A stretch of DNA of 64,000 nt from Planctomycetaceae bacterium (GCA_017795105.1 CP051247.1:1364001-1428000); one strand, 5' to 3'. Shown: positions 10,748 to 21,334, counted from the first letter of the stretch. Notes: a model not told the origin generated them from the letters alone. Numbers and translations: made by a program.

Positions 10748-12045
10748 GAGGTCACCTCCGTGGCCGACTGTTCGGTCTGCTCGGCTGGTTCCAGCAGAAC
10801 GCGAGCCCGGCCCGGTCCCGGCACGTCGAAGACACGCAGTTTCCAGCCCTGCCAGACCATTTCGTCGTTGATCTCCGGGAACCGGCGGAAATGCTGATGC
10901 AGCAAACCGGCCACTGTCACACTCGGCTCTTCATCGGCATCGAACGGGATGTTGAGATGCACGGAAAGGAATCGCAACGTCGTCAAGCCATCGAGATGAT
11001 ACTTGTCATCACCGATCTTCAGAATCGCTTCCCGCTGAAGAATTCTCCGCGCACGACTCGGCACCGGTGTGAAGATTGTATCGAGCAAATCCTGCTGTGT
11101 GGCCACGCCGATGGTCTGCCCGTATTCATCGACAACCACCGCGACATGACACAAGGATGATCGCATCTGACTGAGCGTCCGAGCGGCATGGGCACACCAG
11201 GGCACATAAACGACCGATTCCCGGAACGATTCGAGTCCCTTCGACTGATGATAGATCGTGCCATGCATCCAGTAGACACCAATCACCTGATCGGTCCCCG
11301 GCTCCACAATCGCCGCAAAGCCCCCGGGCGGCGTTCCAAAGCCGAGATCCTTCCAGATGGTCGGCTCGTTGACCGTAACGTACGTCCCGCGAGGCCGCAT
11401 CACTTCTTCGATGGCCATCTCCGAGAGGTCCAGAATGTGATGCAGAATGCTTCGTTCGTGAGCGATCATTTCACTCGACTGGCTCGAGAGGTCGACCGCC
11501 TTTTCGAGATCCTCGGCGTCAATCAGCGATTCTTCCGCCAGATGCGGCCAGAACCCTCGCTGCAGTCCACGCGTCATCATCGTGAGGACGGGCAGCATTC
11601 GATCGAGAGCGCGGGTCGAGACGAGCAGCGGCCAGACGATCAGCCGGCTGATTGGTCGCGGAAAGACAACCGAGACACTCTTCGGAATCACCTCGCCGAA
11701 CAGAATAATGCTGACGACGCCAAGCAGACTAAACAGCCAGCCGGCGCTGTCGTACCCGCTTAATATCAGTCGTCGGGAGACGACCACGCTCACCGCGAAG
11801 TACGAGAGATTGACAACCAGATTCCAGAACAAAATCGCAGTCAGCAGGCGGGAAGGATCTCCCAGGAGCTGGACCACGTTCTTTTCCGAGGCACTGCCGC
11901 TGCGGAACGTCTGCAGATCGTCGCGAGTGAGCGAGAACATCGCTGTCTCACTGCCGGAAAAGAATCCGGACGCGAACGTCAGGGCGAACATAATGCTGAC
12001 GCCGGGCAGCCACAGTGAAAGTGAGCGGGAGATTTCTTCAAGCAT
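10744..12045 (-). CDS. CNNM/CBS/CorC_HlyC transporter-like protein
   Basis: 433 residues. CNNM domain at about 1-190 (FFSGSETAMFSLTRDD, then ILFGEVIPKSVSVVF), CBS pair at about 200-335 (including DEYGQTIGVATQQDLLDTIF) and a CorC_HlyC C-terminal domain at about 345-425. This is the full-length architecture of the CorB/HlyC family, integral membrane proteins associated with Mg2+ or Co2+ handling; the old haemolysin name is not functional evidence. First gene of a two-gene unit: its TGA overlaps the ATG of the shorter paralogue downstream. The conserved Ser-Glu-Thr-Ala and Glu-x-x-Pro-Lys motifs are intact. Confidence 0.9.
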   Translation of the reverse strand: MLEEISRSLSLWLPGVSIMFALTFASGFFSGSETAMFSLTRDDLQTFRSGSASEKNVVQLLGDPSRLLTAILFWNLVVNLSYFAVSVVVSRRLILSGYDSAGWLFSLLGVVSIILFGEVIPKSVSVVFPRPISRLIVWPLLVSTRALDRMLPVLTMMTRGLQRGFWPHLAEESLIDAEDLEKAVDLSSQSSEMIAHERSILHHILDLSEMAIEEVMRPRGTYVTVNEPTIWKDLGFGTPPGGFAAIVEPGTDQVIGVYWMHGTIYHQSKGLESFRESVVYVPWCAHAARTLSQMRSSLCHVAVVVDEYGQTIGVATQQDLLDTIFTPVPSRARRILQREAILKIGDDKYHLDGLTTLRFLSVHLNIPFDADEEPSVTVAGLLHQHFRRFPEINDEMVWQGWKLRVFDVPGPGRARVLLEPAEQTEQSATEVTS

Positions 12046-12128
12046 TGAGTTCAGAATTCAGGGCAGACTTCTGCCTGCCATTCGCAGTTCTGGAGATGTC
12101 GATCGGAAACCGTGACCTCCTCACTGCA

Positions 12129-13853
12129 TTACGATTTTTCGATCGTCGCCCGGCCCAGGGCCAGGTCGAATTCGCTGATGGCTGGGATCAGCATCGCCAG
12201 AGCAGTAAAGCCATACGCGGCACAGACGCACAGAAAAACGCTGAACGATTCCCCCAGCAGGAACGCGGTGATCGCATAAAACGTGCCGAAAGGCAACACA
12301 CCGGCCGCCAGCGTGAGAGCGGGCGAGGGATTCTTATGCGTCAGCGACGCCCATAGTCCGATGCTTCCTCCGACGATGAAAATGAGGAAGCTCGGCAACT
12401 GCAGTGCGAACGAAGACCGGGCTTCGACAATCAGAATCATACAGATGAAGATCCCGATGAACAGGAAGAAGACCGTGCCCATACTGTTCGCGATTGCCGT
12501 GCGGGAGTTATCGAAACTGATCGCCGAATGCATGCCGAGCATCGATGCGAAAGCACACAGCATCAGATAGCCGAATCCCAGATAGAAACTCTGCACCGGG
12601 GCAATCATCCCCTGCGAACTCATCACAGCGATATAAATGAGCGGCAGCAGAATCGCTTCCTTGGCGTTGTAGAAGACGCCGAGCAGCTTCCCGTAGATAA
12701 ATTCGCGAGCCGAGATCTCCGTAACGAGCAACACTTCAAGCGTTTGACCGTCCCGTTCGCTGGTGATCGATGTCACCGCCTGAGCGTTCACGAGCATCAG
12801 CGACAGTAGAGCCAGCAGGACGAAGCCGAGCCCCTGCCAGGAAATCATCCCGAGCACCAGTGCCGACGTTTCCGCCGACAACAGGCTGTAGCCGATGAGC
12901 ACCGAGAAGAGCACATAAGCCAGCTTGATGAGGAAAATCCGCCGCCCGTAGGCTTTGGTCATAATCTCGCGCCAGACAATCGGACGTTCCCAGACCTGAC
13001 GGGCTTTACGAGTCGGCTCGCCCGAGTCATCCTTCTTCGCGGCCACGTAAAGAGTCCGTGAAGGGTTCCACCGACGGAGATTCACGATCGTCAGCACGTT
13101 CAGGAGAACGCCGAGGCCGAGCAGTTCGCCGAAGGTCTGCCACATGCTCAAGTCGCTGATGCGGCTCATACTCGTGGTCGAAAATGGACTGACCACTGTC
13201 AGCAAAGCTCGATAGGGATCGAGAGCCCCAATCCAGGTTCCGAGCGTCGTTTCCGGCCCGACGAGAAACGTCAGCCCTTCAACAACCGCCAGAAACGCTA
13301 CGAAGCCAAGCAGTCCAACCGCCAGCGTCTGGAATGTCTTCTCACGCCAGAATGCCACGAAGATGCCCCAGCTCCCCGCCATGTAGGTTGAAGCGGCGGT
13401 AATCGCCAGGGCCCAGAGCACCTGAGACAGACTGACGCCGCCCAGAATGCGAATGAAGATGAACACCGGGAGCGAGCAAAGCACCAGCGTGAAGACGTTG
13501 AGCAGACTCGCGAGGAGCTTGCCGATGACGAGTTCGCGGTCTTTGAGATCGGTCATCAACAGCAGCAGAATCGTTCTTCGATCCTTCTCTGCGGCTACGT
13601 TCCCGGCTGAGAACAACAGCCCGGCGAAAATCACCAGAGTCAGCTGAACGAACGCGAAAATCTGAAAGACGTAAGCGCCGAAGCGAGCGGTGGCTCCGAG
13701 GCTGCGATACTGCTGCCAGCCGAACGTCGCCTGACTGGCGGTGTAGAGCAGCACGAAAAACGCGAACAGATAACCGGCTCGAAGGAGATAAGTCTTCAAC
13801 TGCCGCGGAACCGTTAAGGCTTCGCGAGAAAAAATTGGTCCAGCTAACAACAC
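12129..13853 (-). CDS. ABC-2 type transporter permease
   Basis: 574 residues with about twelve transmembrane segments in two halves (roughly 25-260 and 310-560). In each half a segment resembles the ABC-2 permease core: AEKDRRTILLLLMTDLKDRE with IGKLLASLLN in the first, SERDGQTLEVLLVTEISARE with YGKLLGVFYN in the second. The internal duplication suggests a fused pair of permease domains. The ATPase partner is not adjacent. The start is a GTG at 13851-13853, with GGGAG four bases upstream. It precedes the CNNM pair on the same strand by 83 bp and may be co-transcribed. Confidence 0.85.
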   Translation of the reverse strand: MLLAGPIFSREALTVPRQLKTYLLRAGYLFAFFVLLYTASQATFGWQQYRSLGATARFGAYVFQIFAFVQLTLVIFAGLLFSAGNVAAEKDRRTILLLLMTDLKDRELVIGKLLASLLNVFTLVLCSLPVFIFIRILGGVSLSQVLWALAITAASTYMAGSWGIFVAFWREKTFQTLAVGLLGFVAFLAVVEGLTFLVGPETTLGTWIGALDPYRALLTVVSPFSTTSMSRISDLSMWQTFGELLGLGVLLNVLTIVNLRRWNPSRTLYVAAKKDDSGEPTRKARQVWERPIVWREIMTKAYGRRIFLIKLAYVLFSVLIGYSLLSAETSALVLGMISWQGLGFVLLALLSLMLVNAQAVTSITSERDGQTLEVLLVTEISAREFIYGKLLGVFYNAKEAILLPLIYIAVMSSQGMIAPVQSFYLGFGYLMLCAFASMLGMHSAISFDNSRTAIANSMGTVFFLFIGIFICMILIVEARSSFALQLPSFLIFIVGGSIGLWASLTHKNPSPALTLAAGVLPFGTFYAITAFLLGESFSVFLCVCAAYGFTALAMLIPAISEFDLALGRATIEKS

Positions 13854-14173
13854 CCTGCTCCCGCATTTATTGGGATCGGCTCATTTATCAGGCCGGTCGT
13901 GATCTTTCATCGCCGCGGCTGTGGGGCCGGTCGGCGTAAGTCATAGAGAATACTGGAAATGCACCCGCAACGAAAATCAGCGGACGCCCTTTTTCCGGGA
14001 GTTCATCGTCTGTTTACAATCCTCGTCGCAGAATTCTCTCCGGAGTGGGTGGTTTGATCTCAGTGAGAACGCACAATACTCTTAGAAGCCTGATCAACCA
14101 CGGCTGATCCGTGCTCCACCGCACGCCTGTTCAATTCTGCGGAAACTCACTGGCAACGCGTTCCTCTTCGAGA
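13854..14173. other. Divergent intergenic region
   Basis: About 320 bp between the ABC-2 permease (leftward) and the LutA-like gene (rightward). It should hold both promoters. No repeat family, RNA gene or clear operator is visible. Confidence 0.45.
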
Positions 14174-14932
14174 ATGACCTCCATGCAAGTCGCGCTCTTT
14201 GTTCCCTGCTACATCGACCAGTTGTACCCCGACGTCGCCTGGGCCACTCTGGAAGTCCTCGAAAAGTACGGCTGCAAAGTCGAAGTTCCGGAAGCCCCGG
14301 TCTGCTGCGGCCAGCCGATGGCCAACACCGGCTGCTGGGACGATGCCGAGCCCCTCGCCAAGTCGTTCGTGAAGAACTACGCGAAATATGAATACATCGT
14401 TTGCCCGTCAGGCAGCTGCACCTCGATGATCGTGAATCATTATCACGACCTGATCGGCGACGACGGCCAGTACATGGAACTTCGCCGGAAGACCTTCGAA
14501 CTCTGTGCGTTTCTAACCGACGTGTTGAAGGTCGAAGAGTTCGACGTCGACTTCCCCCATAAGGTGGGGCTGCACCAGAGTTGTCACGGACTTCGCGAAC
14601 TTCGGCTCGGGTCCTCCAGCGAAGTGATGGGGCGTGAGTTCAGCAAAGCCCGTTCGCTGCTGGAGAAGGTGCGCGGTATCGAACTGGTCGAACTGAGCCG
14701 CAAGGATGAGTGCTGCGGCTTCGGCGGAACGTTCGCCGTTTCCGAGGAAGCCGTCTCCTGCATGATGGGTAACGACCGGATTCACGATCATGAGCATGCC
14801 GGCGCGGAAGTCATCACGGCCGGCGACATGTCCTGCCTGATGCATATGGACGGACTCATCAAGCGACAGAAGAAGCCGATTCGCACCATGCACATCGCCC
14901 AGATTCTCGCCGGACGTCCGATCGAGAAGTAA
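14174..14932 (+). CDS. LutA-like (Fe-S)-binding CCG-domain protein
   Basis: 252 residues. Two cysteine-rich CCG domains: VPCYIDQLYPDVAWATLEVL with CCGQPMANTG in the first half and HQSCHGLRELR with DECCGFGGTF in the second. This is the LutA/GlcF-type iron-sulphur subunit used in L-lactate or glycolate oxidation. LutB and LutC partners are not next to it, so the electron partner is unknown. The open frame extends further upstream, but homology begins at MTSMQVALFVPCY, so I place the start at 14174; 14183 is equally possible. A small membrane protein gene follows two bases after its stop. Confidence 0.85.
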   Translation: MTSMQVALFVPCYIDQLYPDVAWATLEVLEKYGCKVEVPEAPVCCGQPMANTGCWDDAEPLAKSFVKNYAKYEYIVCPSGSCTSMIVNHYHDLIGDDGQYMELRRKTFELCAFLTDVLKVEEFDVDFPHKVGLHQSCHGLRELRLGSSSEVMGREFSKARSLLEKVRGIELVELSRKDECCGFGGTFAVSEEAVSCMMGNDRIHDHEHAGAEVITAGDMSCLMHMDGLIKRQKKPIRTMHIAQILAGRPIEK

Positions 14933-14934
14933 GC

Positions 14935-15504
14935 ATGGCGGACACGAGGGAATCGGAATCGACCGAGTTCTACATCCGCCACATGCGGCTGGCCCGCAAC
15001 GCGTTCCTCTTACTCACAGGCCTCACCTTCGGAGGGCTGGTGGCGATGCTCGCCCTGCTCTGGCCTGATCTCCAGTTCCTGGCCGACTGGCCCATCGATT
15101 CGGTCCGCCTGCGAATTCTCATTGAAGCCCATGGCTGGATCTTCGGTCTCTGTCTGGCCGTCGGCAACGGACTGCTCCTGCTCTCGGCGATCACTATTCG
15201 CGAGTCCTGGATCCTCAACGATCACGAACTCGTGCGGCAGGGTCTCATCGGCAAGAAGCGAATTCGCCTCGCCAACATCACGTGTCTTTCCTGGTGGCCG
15301 GTGAGCCGCGTGATCGTCGTCTACGGCGACAGCCGCCGGATTCCCCTGTTCATCGACAGCATGCCCCACCGCCAGCGATATGCGGTCATCCAACACCTGC
15401 GACGCCAAGTCCCGGAAGACCGGCAGAAGCACTGGGAGTTATTCGAACGAATGATCTTCACGAAGCTCGAACGACGCGTTCATGAATTGAACTCCCCCGA
15501 TTGA
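14935..15504 (+). CDS. Hypothetical two-TM membrane protein with PH-like tail
   Basis: 189 residues, family not recognised. Two hydrophobic segments (about 22-43 and 60-84) are followed by a soluble region with the pattern LNDHELVRQGLIGKKRIRLA and SRVIVVYGDSRRIPLFIDS, which resembles a bacterial PH-like (YdbT/DUF304-type) beta domain; this is a fold guess only. It starts two bases after the LutA-like stop and is almost surely in the same transcript. Many Arg and His in the C-terminal third. Confidence 0.75.
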   Translation: MADTRESESTEFYIRHMRLARNAFLLLTGLTFGGLVAMLALLWPDLQFLADWPIDSVRLRILIEAHGWIFGLCLAVGNGLLLLSAITIRESWILNDHELVRQGLIGKKRIRLANITCLSWWPVSRVIVVYGDSRRIPLFIDSMPHRQRYAVIQHLRRQVPEDRQKHWELFERMIFTKLERRVHELNSPD

Positions 15505-15662
15505 AGGGATGGCACAGAGATTCCCGTATCCTATCGACGAGTGCTCTGCATTCTTGATCAAGAACGGCTCTGAAATGTCTCACGCGTAGCTCGACGAGAT
15601 GCTCTCCGTGTCCTCTGTGCCTCTGTGGTAGAAACTGTTCGTTCTTCTTCGAAGCCGACGGA

Positions 15663-16046
15663 TTACTTTGCGAAAAGCCGCCCCAGCATGAGGCCAGCGA
15701 GCACGGCGATCAGGCCCAGCACGAGGTTCGCGGCGATGTTAAACGCGGCCCAGTTCAGGCTTTTCTCGCGGGCGAGAATGATTGTCTGGAAGCCGAAGGT
15801 TGAGAACGTGGTCAGGGAGCCGAGATAGCCGGTGATGGCGAAGCTGCGCCACTGGCGGCTCGTGGTTACCTTTTCGAGTTCGAGCGCGACGAGCAGACCG
15901 ATCAGGAAGCAGCCGAGGACGTTAACGAGCAACGTCCCGGCTGGTTCGAAATCGGGGAAGCGTTGAATCATGACGCCGGACAGGTAGTAGCGGGAGATCG
16001 CCCCCACTGCTCCGCCAAGTCCGACCGCGACGAGATCCACCCACAT
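15663..16046 (-). CDS. crcB: Fluoride ion channel CrcB/FluC
   Basis: 127 residues, four transmembrane helices, normal length. FluC dimers export fluoride passively. Diagnostic motifs are present: GGAVGAISRYYLS in TM1, GTLLVNVLGCFLIG in TM2 (with the pore Asn) and GYLGSLTTFSTFGF in TM3 (the central Na+ site and Phe-box region). No fluoride riboswitch was recognisable upstream, where the next gene (PQQ propeller) ends only three bases before the crcB start, so it is likely co-transcribed with genes from 18370 leftwards. Confidence 0.95.
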   Translation of the reverse strand: MWVDLVAVGLGGAVGAISRYYLSGVMIQRFPDFEPAGTLLVNVLGCFLIGLLVALELEKVTTSRQWRSFAITGYLGSLTTFSTFGFQTIILAREKSLNWAAFNIAANLVLGLIAVLAGLMLGRLFAK

Positions 16047-16049
16047 GCT

Positions 16050-17234
16050 TTACTTGATCTTCCACAGATGATTGTCGCTGCGGACATAGATCGCCCCGTC
16101 GGCAGCCGAGGGAGTCGCGAGCACGGTTTCGCCGAACTCGTGCGAATTCAACACCTCGCCCCCGTCGGGAGTCAGCTTGACCACCTGAGCATTCCCCTGT
16201 TCGTTGATGGCATAGAGTCGATCGCCGGAGACCAGCGGCGTCGCACTGAACTTGCCGGACATCCGACACTGCCAGACCCTTTTGCCGTCTGACAAGTCCC
16301 CACAGCTCAACACCCCTGCTCCGTTGATGACGTACGCAAACTTGTCCGTCACAACTGGACTCGGCGTGGCGGGAGACAGCTGCGATGCCTGCCAGACGAT
16401 CTCCGGAACCGTGGTATCACTCACCCCCGGCTTGAGCGCCGTCAGACCGTGTGAGGGGACAATCACCAGACCATTCACGGCGGTCAACGACGGAATCGTC
16501 GCGGCTCCGTCGAGGTATTCCCAGACAGTCTTGCCCGTCGCAGGTTCGACGGCCGTCACTCCCTTGGACGACTGCAACAGCACGATCGATTCTTCTCCCG
16601 GCCAGGCGATTGGGGAGGTCCAGTTCGCTCCGCGGGGACGATCGAGTTGCCACTTCGTGGTGCCGTCGGCGGCGTTCAGACCGAAGGTCATCGACTGCGT
16701 ATCGTTCTCGGCCATGCAGACGACCGTGCCGTCTTTGACGATCACTGAGGATGACATACCGAGGCTGTTACTCACGTTCGGGAAGTCGTAGGTCAACCCG
16801 CGATACCAGAGCAGATTGCCCTCAAGGTCGAGACAGGCGACATCGTTCGACGAGTAGTAAGCGAAAATCCGCTCGCCATCACTGGCCGGTGTCGGCGTGG
16901 CAACCGACATCTTCTCATGACAGACGGTCCGGCCCGTCGCCCAGAATTCGCGTTTCCAGAGTTGTTTGCCATCCCCTTCCGCGAAGCAGGTCACAGTCAG
17001 CCGATCCTGCCGCGGACCTTCGCAACCGGTGACGATGACCTTGTCGCCAACGATGATCGGCGAGGACGAGCCGCGACCGTCGAGTTCCGCTGTCCAGGCG
17101 ATTTGATCGAACGACTCGGGAAGTTCCGGCCCCTGCACGACGCCGGGACTTGAGGTGCCGCGGAACTGCAGCCAGTCTTCAGCCTGAGCGGTCGTGGTCA
17201 ACGCAAGTAGAATCAGACAGATGAAGGATCTCAT
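16050..17234 (-). CDS. Secreted PQQ-like beta-propeller protein
   Basis: 394 residues. Signal peptide at about 1-18 (ending TTAQAED), then the DWLQFRGTSSPGV opening typical of planctomycete PQQ-like (WD40-like) propellers. Repeats contain the tryptophan-docking pattern, such as DGKQLWKREFW, GTTKWQLDRP, TGKTVWEYLDG and DGKRVWQCRMSG. No haem motif or catalytic residues for a PQQ dehydrogenase were identified, so it is probably a structural or binding protein of the cell envelope. It begins two bases after the stop of the upstream secreted protein and ends three bases before crcB. Confidence 0.88.
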   Translation of the reverse strand: MRSFICLILLALTTTAQAEDWLQFRGTSSPGVVQGPELPESFDQIAWTAELDGRGSSSPIIVGDKVIVTGCEGPRQDRLTVTCFAEGDGKQLWKREFWATGRTVCHEKMSVATPTPASDGERIFAYYSSNDVACLDLEGNLLWYRGLTYDFPNVSNSLGMSSSVIVKDGTVVCMAENDTQSMTFGLNAADGTTKWQLDRPRGANWTSPIAWPGEESIVLLQSSKGVTAVEPATGKTVWEYLDGAATIPSLTAVNGLVIVPSHGLTALKPGVSDTTVPEIVWQASQLSPATPSPVVTDKFAYVINGAGVLSCGDLSDGKRVWQCRMSGKFSATPLVSGDRLYAINEQGNAQVVKLTPDGGEVLNSHEFGETVLATPSAADGAIYVRSDNHLWKIK

Positions 17235-17236
17235 GA

Positions 17237-18370
17237 CTATTCCTTTCCGGCCGGCTGCAGAGCCATTCCGTTTGGCTGACAGATACGAAACTGAATCTGA
17301 TAGACCTGTGCCCAGGAGTCTTCCTGCTCGTTCTGCAGGACTTTGATCAGGATCTTGTTTTTGCCCGATTTCAGGCGAGCGGGGACGCGGTACTGATCGA
17401 AGAACGTGCCGCGATGGTACTCCTCGCGTTCGAAGACGAGTTCATCGTTCAACCAGATCTTCCAGGCGTTCGGCGTGGCAAGCCGCAACTCAACCGGCTG
17501 GTCGTATTCCGATTCAAACTCGGAGTACGCGTAAACAACTGCCCCTTTGTACGGCCCGAAATCGGTCGCAATATTCAGCAGGCCATACGGATCGTCGGTC
17601 TGAATCTGCTGCCAGCGAACCGGGCCGAGCTGGCCTTCGTATTCCGCTTCGAGCTTGACCTCTTTCTCGGGGGGATAAACGACATCGAAGCCCTTCTTGT
17701 CGCGATTGTCGAACGGTCCGATGAGATGCCAGGTGTTGAGAAATCCGTAGTGCTCCTGCACATTGACTTCAACGCCGAGATCCTTGAGAGCCGCGACGAT
17801 CTTCTTCACCTGATCATCGTCGGAAGCTCCCGAGAGAGCCTGCAGATAGCGGCTCTGCCGTCCCGGGTTGCCCGCCTCCATCTGCTCGGCTTCTTTCAGC
17901 AGACGGGCGACCGCTTCACGGCGGAGCTCAGCACTCGGATCGCCCAGGAAGTTCGGCACCAGTTCTTCGGCCTGCTGTGGTTCGACTTTGCGAATCCATT
18001 CAAAGGCAAGCCGGCGGGCTATGTCCGGGTTTTTCGTGCGGCGGACGAAATTCAGCAGATCCTCGACCGGCAGCTTCTCTCCGTTTGCAACGGCTCTGCT
18101 GGCCACCGTTTCGAATGCGTTACGCAGGTAGTTGGCGGCAAGAGGATTGGCCTTTTCCAGCCCGCTCAGTATGGGCAGAAGTGCATCGACATCCGATGCC
18201 TGCAGTCTTTCGACGCCTTTGCGAGCCGAGTCGATGTTCTCAGCCTGATGATCGACTTTCAGCACGGCGGTGATGTCGTCGCGGACATCGGCGGCTGCGA
18301 ACTGCGGGGCTGTCAGGCCGGCGATCAGCATGATCAGCGTTAGCCGGACTGCGAAACGTAACGACAGCAT
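17237..18370 (-). CDS. Secreted protein with HEAT-like N-terminus and beta-sandwich C-terminus
   Basis: 377 residues. Signal peptide at about 1-27 (ending PQFAAAD). Residues 30-185 are helical with a weak HEAT-like pattern (PSAELRREAVARLLKEAEQM). Residues 200-370 look like a beta-sandwich carbohydrate-binding-like domain: LNTWHLIGPFDNRDKKGFD, then TPNAWKIWLNDELVFEREEY and LKSGKNKILIKVLQNEQE. That second half resembles modules found in many planctomycete secreted proteins. Function unknown. It is the first gene of a tight unit with the PQQ propeller and crcB. Confidence 0.78.
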   Translation of the reverse strand: MLSLRFAVRLTLIMLIAGLTAPQFAAADVRDDITAVLKVDHQAENIDSARKGVERLQASDVDALLPILSGLEKANPLAANYLRNAFETVASRAVANGEKLPVEDLLNFVRRTKNPDIARRLAFEWIRKVEPQQAEELVPNFLGDPSAELRREAVARLLKEAEQMEAGNPGRQSRYLQALSGASDDDQVKKIVAALKDLGVEVNVQEHYGFLNTWHLIGPFDNRDKKGFDVVYPPEKEVKLEAEYEGQLGPVRWQQIQTDDPYGLLNIATDFGPYKGAVVYAYSEFESEYDQPVELRLATPNAWKIWLNDELVFEREEYHRGTFFDQYRVPARLKSGKNKILIKVLQNEQEDSWAQVYQIQFRICQPNGMALQPAGKE

Positions 18371-18475
18371 GGACTCGGCTCCTCCGGGGAAACGGCAGCG
18401 AGGTTCCGATGGCGATCGGAAAACAGACTGTCTTCAAAGTACCGGATGCCCGACCAGACTGGCAACTCTCGCCGA

Positions 18476-18691
18476 TTAATAATGGGGCGGCTTCTCATCG
18501 AGCGGATCGGGCAGGTCGTCTACGTCGCTGGCGAACTTGTCGCTCCAGTGATCGATCTGACGCTGCAGGTTTTCAATCTGCCGCTGCTGCTCATGAACGA
18601 CGCTGCTCATCTGCTCCAGATCACGCTGCAGAATCATGATCATCGATTCGAGATCGACAACGCGCTGGTTGAGGTTCCGGGAGTCGTTCAT
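18476..18691 (-). CDS. slyX: SlyX family protein
   Basis: 71 residues, matching the size of SlyX. A coiled-coil with heptads (VVDLESMIMILQRDLEQM, then QRQIENLQRQIDHW) followed by an acidic linker and the diagnostic C-terminal PPHY. The role of SlyX is unclear. The frame is open upstream, but the start is set at the ATG at 18689-18691 because the first heptad begins there and family members start similarly. Divergent from hslV. Confidence 0.85.
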   Translation of the reverse strand: MNDSRNLNQRVVDLESMIMILQRDLEQMSSVVHEQQRQIENLQRQIDHWSDKFASDVDDLPDPLDEKPPHY

Positions 18692-18858
18692 GGCAGTGTT
18701 CCTGAAAATGTCGTCGGGCGTTCGCAGGATATCGGAATGTCCCGCGGCTGGCGAACGAGAAGTGCACCCGAGCAAATTGTCGCAGTTGCCCGACCTGTCA
18801 GGGGGTGATAGCCTGTGTGTTGGTCTGTTTCATTCCCTGTTGAAGTAATGAGAGTCTT

Positions 18859-19419
18859 ATGCCGGAGTATCTGCGTGTCAAAACCCGTTCCACGACCATC
18901 CTGACGGTGCGTCACAAAGGGGTCGTCGCCATTGGCGGTGATGGACAGGTGACCTATGGCGAAAGCATTCTGAAGCAGGACACGAAGAAGATCCGCCGGA
19001 TTCTGGACGGCAACGTCGTCGTTGGCTTCGCCGGATCCACGGCCGATGCGTTCTCGCTGATGGAGCGGTTCGAGACCAAAGCCAAAGACTTCCCCGGCAA
19101 CATCCCCCGAGCCGCGACCGAACTGGCCCGCGACTGGCGAACCGACCGCGTGCTCCGCAAGCTTGAGGCGCTGATGGTCGTCGTGAATGCCGAACATTCC
19201 CTGCTGATCACCGGCCAGGGGGATGTCGTGAATCCGCAGGACAGCATCATCGGGATCGGCTCCGGCGGTAACTACGCTCTGGCAGCCGCCCGCTCGCTGA
19301 TTCGCCATTCCGATCTGTCGGCCCGGGAAATCGTCGAACAGTCGCTGCAGATCGCTTCTGAGATCGATATCTATACCAATAACAATCTGGTGATCGAAGA
19401 ACTCCCCGCCGCGAATTAG
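18859..19419 (+). CDS. hslV: ATP-dependent protease peptidase subunit HslV
   Basis: 186 residues. HslV forms the double hexameric peptidase core of the cytoplasmic HslUV (ClpQY) protease. The N-terminal catalytic motif TTILTVRHKG is preceded by eleven residues, so Thr12 should be exposed by self-processing rather than by removal of Met alone; enterobacterial HslV has only the Met. Conserved blocks: GDGQVTYGESI, VVGFAGSTADAFSLMERFE, RTDRVLRKLEALMVV, IGIGSGGNYALAAARSL. The partner hslU follows 390 bp downstream, with a palindromic repeat pair between. Confidence 0.96.
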   Translation: MPEYLRVKTRSTTILTVRHKGVVAIGGDGQVTYGESILKQDTKKIRRILDGNVVVGFAGSTADAFSLMERFETKAKDFPGNIPRAATELARDWRTDRVLRKLEALMVVVNAEHSLLITGQGDVVNPQDSIIGIGSGGNYALAAARSLIRHSDLSAREIVEQSLQIASEIDIYTNNNLVIEELPAAN

Positions 19420-19437
19420 ACTTTCAACCTGAGTAAA

Positions 19438-19651
19438 GGGTGCCATGCCCACGCTCGCGTGGGTATGCAATGCGAGTGGCAGATCGAATACGGACTGAGT
19501 GGAAAAGCGTCGAGTCATTCCGTCCGCGAGCGGCTCACATCGAAGTTCTCTTCCACGATTGGGACTGACGCCTTATCGATCTGTGAAGAACGGTGATAAC
19601 TTCTCGAACGCACAGGACATGCATGCCCACGCGAGCGTGGGCATGGCACCC
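19438..19651. repeat. Family 2 palindrome pair between hslV and hslU (REPIN-like)
   Basis: Two inverted copies of a 22-bp near-perfect palindrome. Left: GGGTGCC then ATGCCCACGC-TC-GCGTGGGTAT (core 19445-19466). Right: ATGCCCACGC-GA-GCGTGGGCAT then GGCACCC (core 19623-19644). The asymmetric flanks show head-to-head orientation, 214 bp overall. The DNA between is non-coding. Transcribed, each arm would make a 10-bp hairpin and the two arms could also pair with each other. Confidence 0.9.
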
Positions 19652-19809
19652 GAGACGCACCCGGAATCGACATCGGGCACCCGGCAAACGAAACATTCGG
19701 GTTTCTTTTTGACCTTCTTTGATCGGGCGTGACAATACACTGTCAGCCGCTGAGCAGCTTGAACCACTGCTTTTCGGGAGCCGATCTTTTTTCATAACGG
19801 ACTCTTTTC

Positions 19810-21192
<1,383 letters not shown>

Positions 21193-21216
21193 TGATGTGG
21201 CGGCCGTAACGTCCTG

Positions 21217-21296
21217 CAGTGTGGCACTGGCTCCGCCAGTGCAGGAGTGGAACGAGGTTGCTCTGAAGTCCACGGGCAAGACCAGTGGCACACGAC
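21217..21296. repeat. Family 4 palindrome pair (REPIN-like)
   Basis: Left arm is a perfect hairpin GCACTGGC-TCC-GCCAGTGC (21224-21242) preceded by CAGTGTG. Right arm ACCAGTGGCACACG (21281-21294) is its degenerate inverted counterpart. Total about 80 bp, directly downstream of hslU; it could also act as an RNA-stabilising 3-prime hairpin. Confidence 0.7.
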
Positions 21297-21334
21297 GTTT
21301 TTCTTCATTTAGAAGTGAAGGCAGAAGAACAGGC

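Noticed and set aside
18688..19518. 276-codon minus-strand open frame covering hslV
   Set aside because: hslV on the plus strand is unmistakable; the reverse frame begins within the family 2 repeat zone and has no domain.
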